Source: a virus
Reading direction: 5' to 3' (one strand)
Virus record (IMG/VR): IMGVR_UViG_3300009168_000032
Coordinates: 1-43,004 of that record
Length of the DNA stretch: 43,004 nt
The notes under the pieces: model-generated
Databases searched by the model: none
Told to the model about the DNA's origin: nothing
The model's input: only the letters and a program-made list of their open reading frames with translations
Shown here: one piece after another, positions 39,786 to 43,004 of the stretch
Layout of the letters: each line of letters begins with the position of its first letter
How positions within the stretch are numbered: the stretch's first letter is position 1
Position numbers and translations under genes: made by a program

Positions 39786-40825
39786 CGCTTCCCTTTGCCT
39801 TTCTTCGCACGCTTGCTCGGTGGCTCGCTTTTCTTCGGCTTGGGCTTTTGCTTCTCGCGCTTGGTCGACTGGGTCGCCCCTGAGCCTTCCTCGGCCGCGA
39901 CGATCTCGAAGGTGAGCACGTCGCTCAACTCCTCACCGCGTGCCACCTCGACGTCATAGGTGCCTTCCGCGGGTGCAATCGGCACATTGGCTTTGAGCTG
40001 GGTCGGAGACACGAACGTGGTCGGCACCTCCTCATCATCGAACAGCACGACGCACTCGTTGGAGAAGCCGGTGCCGGTGACGGTGATTGACTTTTCAGTG
40101 ATTTCTTCCGGCTGCACCGGAATGCGGTCGGGATCGATGTCGGTCAGTGTCAGTCTCTCATCCGTACCACCTCCGGGCTGGGTCGGGGGCTGCCACCCTT
40201 CCGGAGGCTGGTTCGGCCCGCCCTCGCCCGGCAGCACGTTTGAGCCTGGAGGCTCGTTAATGCTGGCCTGGCGCGGTAGCGGTGGGATCGGTGCGTTCGG
40301 GTCGACTTCGTGCTGTTGCTGCAGGTCATCGGCCTTTTGGTATTCGCCCGAGGCCGGCACCTTCTGCGCCTGCGGCCATTGCTCGGGCTGATCCTCACGC
40401 TCCGGCGGCTGCTCGCCCTGCTGGCTTTGGTCCATCTTCAGCGTATTGGGGTCGGCAATCTGGCCCTCGCGCGTCTTCGAGCTCGGGATGTCCGGGTTGA
40501 CGTTGTCGCGCGTCAGCTGACCGTAGTGGTCGCTCGGATCCTCCGGCAGCGTCCGCTCGATGAAGTCGGGGCGCTGCCGCTCCTGTGCCATGCGCTCGAC
40601 AAACCCGGGCTCGTCCTTCTCGTAGGCCATGCGCTGGCGCGGTGTTGCGTTGTCACGCAGCTTGGCATCGTCCGGGCGCCCAGCCAGGCGGTTGGGATCG
40701 TCATCGCGGTGCTGGCGCTGATCGCGCTGACGCGAGCGCTCGTGCTCTATCTCCAGCTCGCGCGCCTGTTGCTGCCGCTGCTTGTCGTTGCGGCCGTCGT
40801 CGTGCGTCCGCGGTTCCTTGCTCAT
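39782..40825 (-). CDS. Charged virion-region protein with IPT/TIG domain (347 aa)
   Basis: ATGA overlap with the Acb2-like gene. Residues 1-230 are highly charged, Gln/Arg/Asp/Pro-rich and probably disordered (QQQARELEIEHERSRQRDQR and onward). About 232-312 is an IPT/TIG immunoglobulin-like domain: SITVTGTGFSNECVVLFDDE then TTFVSPTQLKANVPIAP and YDVEVARG. The last 35 residues are Lys/Arg/Pro-rich (KREKQKPKPKKSEPPSKR), as in a nucleic-acid or membrane-contact tail. Possibly a capsid-decorating or internal DNA-contact protein. Confidence 0.65.
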   Translation of the reverse strand: MSKEPRTHDDGRNDKQRQQQARELEIEHERSRQRDQRQHRDDDPNRLAGRPDDAKLRDNATPRQRMAYEKDEPGFVERMAQERQRPDFIERTLPEDPSDHYGQLTRDNVNPDIPSSKTREGQIADPNTLKMDQSQQGEQPPEREDQPEQWPQAQKVPASGEYQKADDLQQQHEVDPNAPIPPLPRQASINEPPGSNVLPGEGGPNQPPEGWQPPTQPGGGTDERLTLTDIDPDRIPVQPEEITEKSITVTGTGFSNECVVLFDDEEVPTTFVSPTQLKANVPIAPAEGTYDVEVARGEELSDVLTFEIVAAEEGSGATQSTKREKQKPKPKKSEPPSKRAKKGKGKR

Positions 40826-40854
40826 GGTCGCCTCCTTAACGTTACAGCGTTTAT

Positions 40855-41586
40855 TTACGTGAACGCCCAGTTGAACGAATTGCTCGGCACGCCGCCGCCA
40901 TTGCTGACCGTCACGACACTGTTGCCGGCGGTGAGCTTTTTCGGGGCGCCAGCCACCGTGAGCGACGTCGCGGAGACATAGTTGGAGTTTTGCTTAACGC
41001 CGTCGACAAAGACCGTGCTGGCGCGGGTAAAGCCGGTACCGGTCACGGTCAGTGACGTGGTGCCGACGCCCGCGGTGCCGCCCGCCGACAGGCCGGTAAT
41101 CACCGGCGCGGTACCGGCGGAGAGGTAAGACGCATGGCTGGCGTTCGGCGTCGAGGTATAGGCGCCGAACACGCTTACCGTCTGCAGCTGACCATTCGGC
41201 GAGGGGTTCGCCACAGTGCCAGTGACCACCGTCTCGGTCCCAGCCGCCTCGTGCGCGACGCTGGTGCTCGCCGGCACCGCACCCATGAAGTGCGCGTTCG
41301 GTGGCGACACACCGCCAGCGCCCGGGTAGCTGCCTTCGGTGCCGCCGGCGGTGGCGCCGGAACCTGACGCCAGCGCCGCGGTGTTGGTGGCGAACGCCAC
41401 CAGTGACCCGGCCGCGCCGTCGTCGAAGTAAGGCGGCGGGTTGGTGTCGAAGTCAGTGTCCGGTGCCCAGTCAATGTAGGTGTTCTTGGTGTAGTTCGGC
41501 GGGTTGGGCGGCGTCGCTCCGGTGCAGCTCATGTTGGTGGGCGGCGTCGGGTTGGGCGGGGTCACGGTCAGCGCAGATTGGGCCAT
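40855..41586 (-). CDS. Virion-surface protein with IPT/TIG domain (243 aa)
   Basis: Pro/Thr/Asn-rich N terminus (LTVTPPNPTPPTNMSCTGAT), a central Gly/Ala/Ser region and a C-terminal IPT/TIG domain (about 155-240): PVITGLSAGGTAGVGTTSLT, VTGTGFTRASTVFVDGV, NYVSATSLTVAGAP. Such Ig-like proteins decorate capsids or tails and bind carbohydrates weakly. Its IPT domain parallels that of the next gene. GAGGAGG is seen just upstream of the ATG. Confidence 0.7.
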   Translation of the reverse strand: MAQSALTVTPPNPTPPTNMSCTGATPPNPPNYTKNTYIDWAPDTDFDTNPPPYFDDGAAGSLVAFATNTAALASGSGATAGGTEGSYPGAGGVSPPNAHFMGAVPASTSVAHEAAGTETVVTGTVANPSPNGQLQTVSVFGAYTSTPNASHASYLSAGTAPVITGLSAGGTAGVGTTSLTVTGTGFTRASTVFVDGVKQNSNYVSATSLTVAGAPKKLTAGNSVVTVSNGGGVPSNSFNWAFT

Positions 41587-41620
41587 TGTGGCCTCCTCTC
41601 TAGTGGGTTAATCTAGCGAC

Positions 41621-41806
41621 ATGGACAACCTGGAGCAGACCATTACCACGCTGCTCGAGCGCAAGGACGCGGTTCTGGAAGGATCCGCGCAATGGCGCAT
41701 GATCATGCGGCAATTGCGTGGTTTGAGCCGTACGCGTGAAGAGGCCGGCCCGATCATTGAAGAGTACGACGCGGTCGCCTGGTGTGAGATGCGTCATCAC
41801 TTGTAG
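41621..41806 (+). CDS. Small plus-strand protein inside the late minus block (61 aa)
   Basis: Only plus-strand gene candidate between 20 kb and the join. MDNLEQTITTLLERKDAVLE, QWRMIMRQLRGLSRTREEAG and IIEEYDAVAWCEMRHHL read like a real helical protein with normal codon use, and it fills the 210-nt gap between two minus genes. Against it: no convincing ribosome-binding site and no clear promoter upstream. A minus-strand frame (41600-41800) also exists but looks less protein-like. Its end overlaps the 41797 stop tail to tail. Confidence 0.45.
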   Translation: MDNLEQTITTLLERKDAVLEGSAQWRMIMRQLRGLSRTREEAGPIIEEYDAVAWCEMRHHL

Positions 41807-43004
41807 TCCGATTGATCGGCGATCGAGCCAAAAGACTTGGCGCCAACCCCCGTCCCTACCATGCCCATCAGCGCATAGAGCGGGATCTCGCCGCGGATCA
41901 CACCGCGCTTAAGCACCTCTTCCGGAGCCATGCCAGTGAGGCGCGAGGTGCGCTCGATGCTCTCATTCACGGTCTCGATAAACGGTTTGCCGCGGGTGTA
42001 CTTGGGATCCTTCTGGTTCTTAAAGCCTGACCAGGCGATCGCCTGATACTCCTGCGGCGTAACACCCAAGCGCGCCGCCTCGTCAGCCAGGACAGCTTGA
42101 TAGAGGCCATACTGTCCCTTTGGCGGCATGTTGATGCCCGGCGTCATCCCTGAGGTCATCTGCTCGTCCATGGTCGGGACGGCCTGGTTGCCGGTGAAGT
42201 TCTGGCTGAAATTATGCCGCTTCGGATTGCCGGCACCGAGACCAGCAAAGCCGCCCTGGTTAAACACCTTGTCAAACATCTCCATGTTGCCGGCCGCATA
42301 GCGCCCACCGATCGGTACCGGATACTGATGCGACGCCTCGGGCAGCGGCAGGTTATTGGCGCGCAGATAATTGCCGTAGGCCGCCATTAGCCAATTCGAC
42401 TTGGGATCCGCGCCGCCGGTGGTCGCTGCCATCGCGGTGCCGATGCGGTTCTGGAATGCCTTGCGCCCCTCTTCAGGTCCGAGCTCGTCGATGAACGCTT
42501 TCTCGAGCTGCCCCATCGCGTACCAACGGTCCGTGTTAGGCAGCTCGGTGCCGCGCTGGTAGGCGGCGCGCAGCCGCTCACGGCTCTCCTCACTGCCGAT
42601 GTTCTCCATGTGCTTATCGATCGTCTCTTGCTTGGCCGGGACGATGTCTTGCGTGTCGACGTTGGGCGGGTAGTTGCTCGGATCAACATGGAAACGCTGC
42701 GCCGGATCGAACATTGGCACATAGCCGTTCTTGGCCATGTCCGCCTCGATCTTCTTGCGCGCCTTGATAAACGCCTCGGCTTCAGGCGTCGGCATCTTTT
42801 CGAGGTAGTCCTTCTTTTTGATCTTATCGTAAGCCGGCGCCGGCGGACCGACTGGCGGGTACTGCTCGGCGTATTGTGGGAATGCTGCCTCGGGCGGAGG
42901 TTGATTGCCGCCGATCGTGGCGCGCGGGTTTACCGCTGGCGGCGCGGCCTCAATGGTGTAGGTCGGTCGCGGTGTGCGTCGTCCGCCACCAGCGAACAGC
43001 GTGC
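41797..43004 (-). CDS. Virion-associated protein of unknown function, C-terminal part (gene wraps the join)
   Basis: Continuation of the gene starting at 502. The Met at 42795 (MPTPEAEAF...) is in frame with the upstream part and is probably internal, not the start. Conserved-looking blocks include RWYAMGQLEKAFIDELG, AATTGGADPKSNWLM.AYGN, PVPIGGRYAAGN and PKRHNFSQNF. I associate these with a large virion protein common in podovirus-like phages of Proteobacteria, whose biochemical role is not known to me. A hydrophobic Gly/Ala stretch (ALMGMVGTGVGAKSF) sits near the C terminus. It is not an obvious lysozyme: I see no clear Glu-based muramidase motif. Confidence 0.85.
   Translation of the reverse strand, partial: TLFAGGGRRTPRPTYTIEAAPPAVNPRATIGGNQPPPEAAFPQYAEQYPPVGPPAPAYDKIKKKDYLEKMPTPEAEAFIKARKKIEADMAKNGYVPMFDPAQRFHVDPSNYPPNVDTQDIVPAKQETIDKHMENIGSEESRERLRAAYQRGTELPNTDRWYAMGQLEKAFIDELGPEEGRKAFQNRIGTAMAATTGGADPKSNWLMAAYGNYLRANNLPLPEASHQYPVPIGGRYAAGNMEMFDKVFNQGGFAGLGAGNPKRHNFSQNFTGNQAVPTMDEQMTSGMTPGINMPPKGQYGLYQAVLADEAARLGVTPQEYQAIAWSGFKNQKDPKYTRGKPFIETVNESIERTSRLTGMAPEEVLKRGVIRGEIPLYALMGMVGTGVGAKSFGSIADQSDYK
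42882..43004. repeat. Terminal redundancy, right copy
   Basis: Exact copy of bases 1-123. Removing one copy gives a 42,881-bp circle. The reading frame of the minus-strand gene ending at 41797 continues through this copy into bases 502-124 without a stop, supporting true continuity. Confidence 0.95.

Overview
The window looks like one complete, circularly closed genome of a short-tailed (podovirus-like) tailed phage. Bases 1-123 are repeated exactly at 42882-43004, so the unique circle is 42,881 bp. One minus-strand gene (start at 502) reads in frame across that join and ends at 41797. The host is probably an alphaproteobacterium of the soil Hyphomicrobiales type. The evidence is high G+C, a GcrA-like cell-cycle regulator, small MTDI...ADEIERLR proteins, and a secreted protein with a C-terminal sorting signal. 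These are family resemblances read by eye; no search was run.

Layout on the circle. (1) The late region is one long minus-strand block running 5340 -> 1 / 42881 -> 19933, about 28 kb. It holds small and large terminase, portal, virion proteins of unknown role, two IPT/TIG proteins, an Acb2-like anti-CBASS candidate, a structured non-coding element, a large adhesin with an arabinofuranosidase-type domain, two paralogous beta-helix tailspikes, scaffold, major capsid protein, adaptor and tail stabilisation proteins. It continues with low-complexity virion proteins, a GNAT-like protein, two S74-type chaperone-tipped proteins and a lipoprotein plus small membrane protein. A hairpin with a T run at 19835-19868 lies just past its end. 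No tape measure, tail tube or sheath is seen. (2) At 5672-5791 an XRE-like regulator and a short plus-strand early operon diverge from two back-to-back promoters. (3) The replication module is split. A Prim-Pol/VapE helicase, a zinc protein and a VRR-NUC nuclease lie on minus (7678-10532). A Cas4-like nuclease (DUF2800), a putative ssDNA-binding protein, a family A DNA polymerase and a SNF2-type helicase lie on plus (10573-16458). Twelve GTAAC/GTTAC boxes at 7472-7735 are a candidate origin. (4) 16455-17941 minus carries regulators, including the GcrA-like protein. (5) 18023-19825 plus carries small membrane and zinc proteins, an HTH protein and the secreted protein with the sorting signal.

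Many neighbouring genes overlap by ATGA or TAATG, which implies translational coupling. I found no integrase, phage RNA polymerase, canonical tRNA, CRISPR array or IS element, and no endolysin I could recognise. The phage is therefore best described as probably lytic, using host RNA polymerase, with its lysis enzyme hidden among the unknowns.
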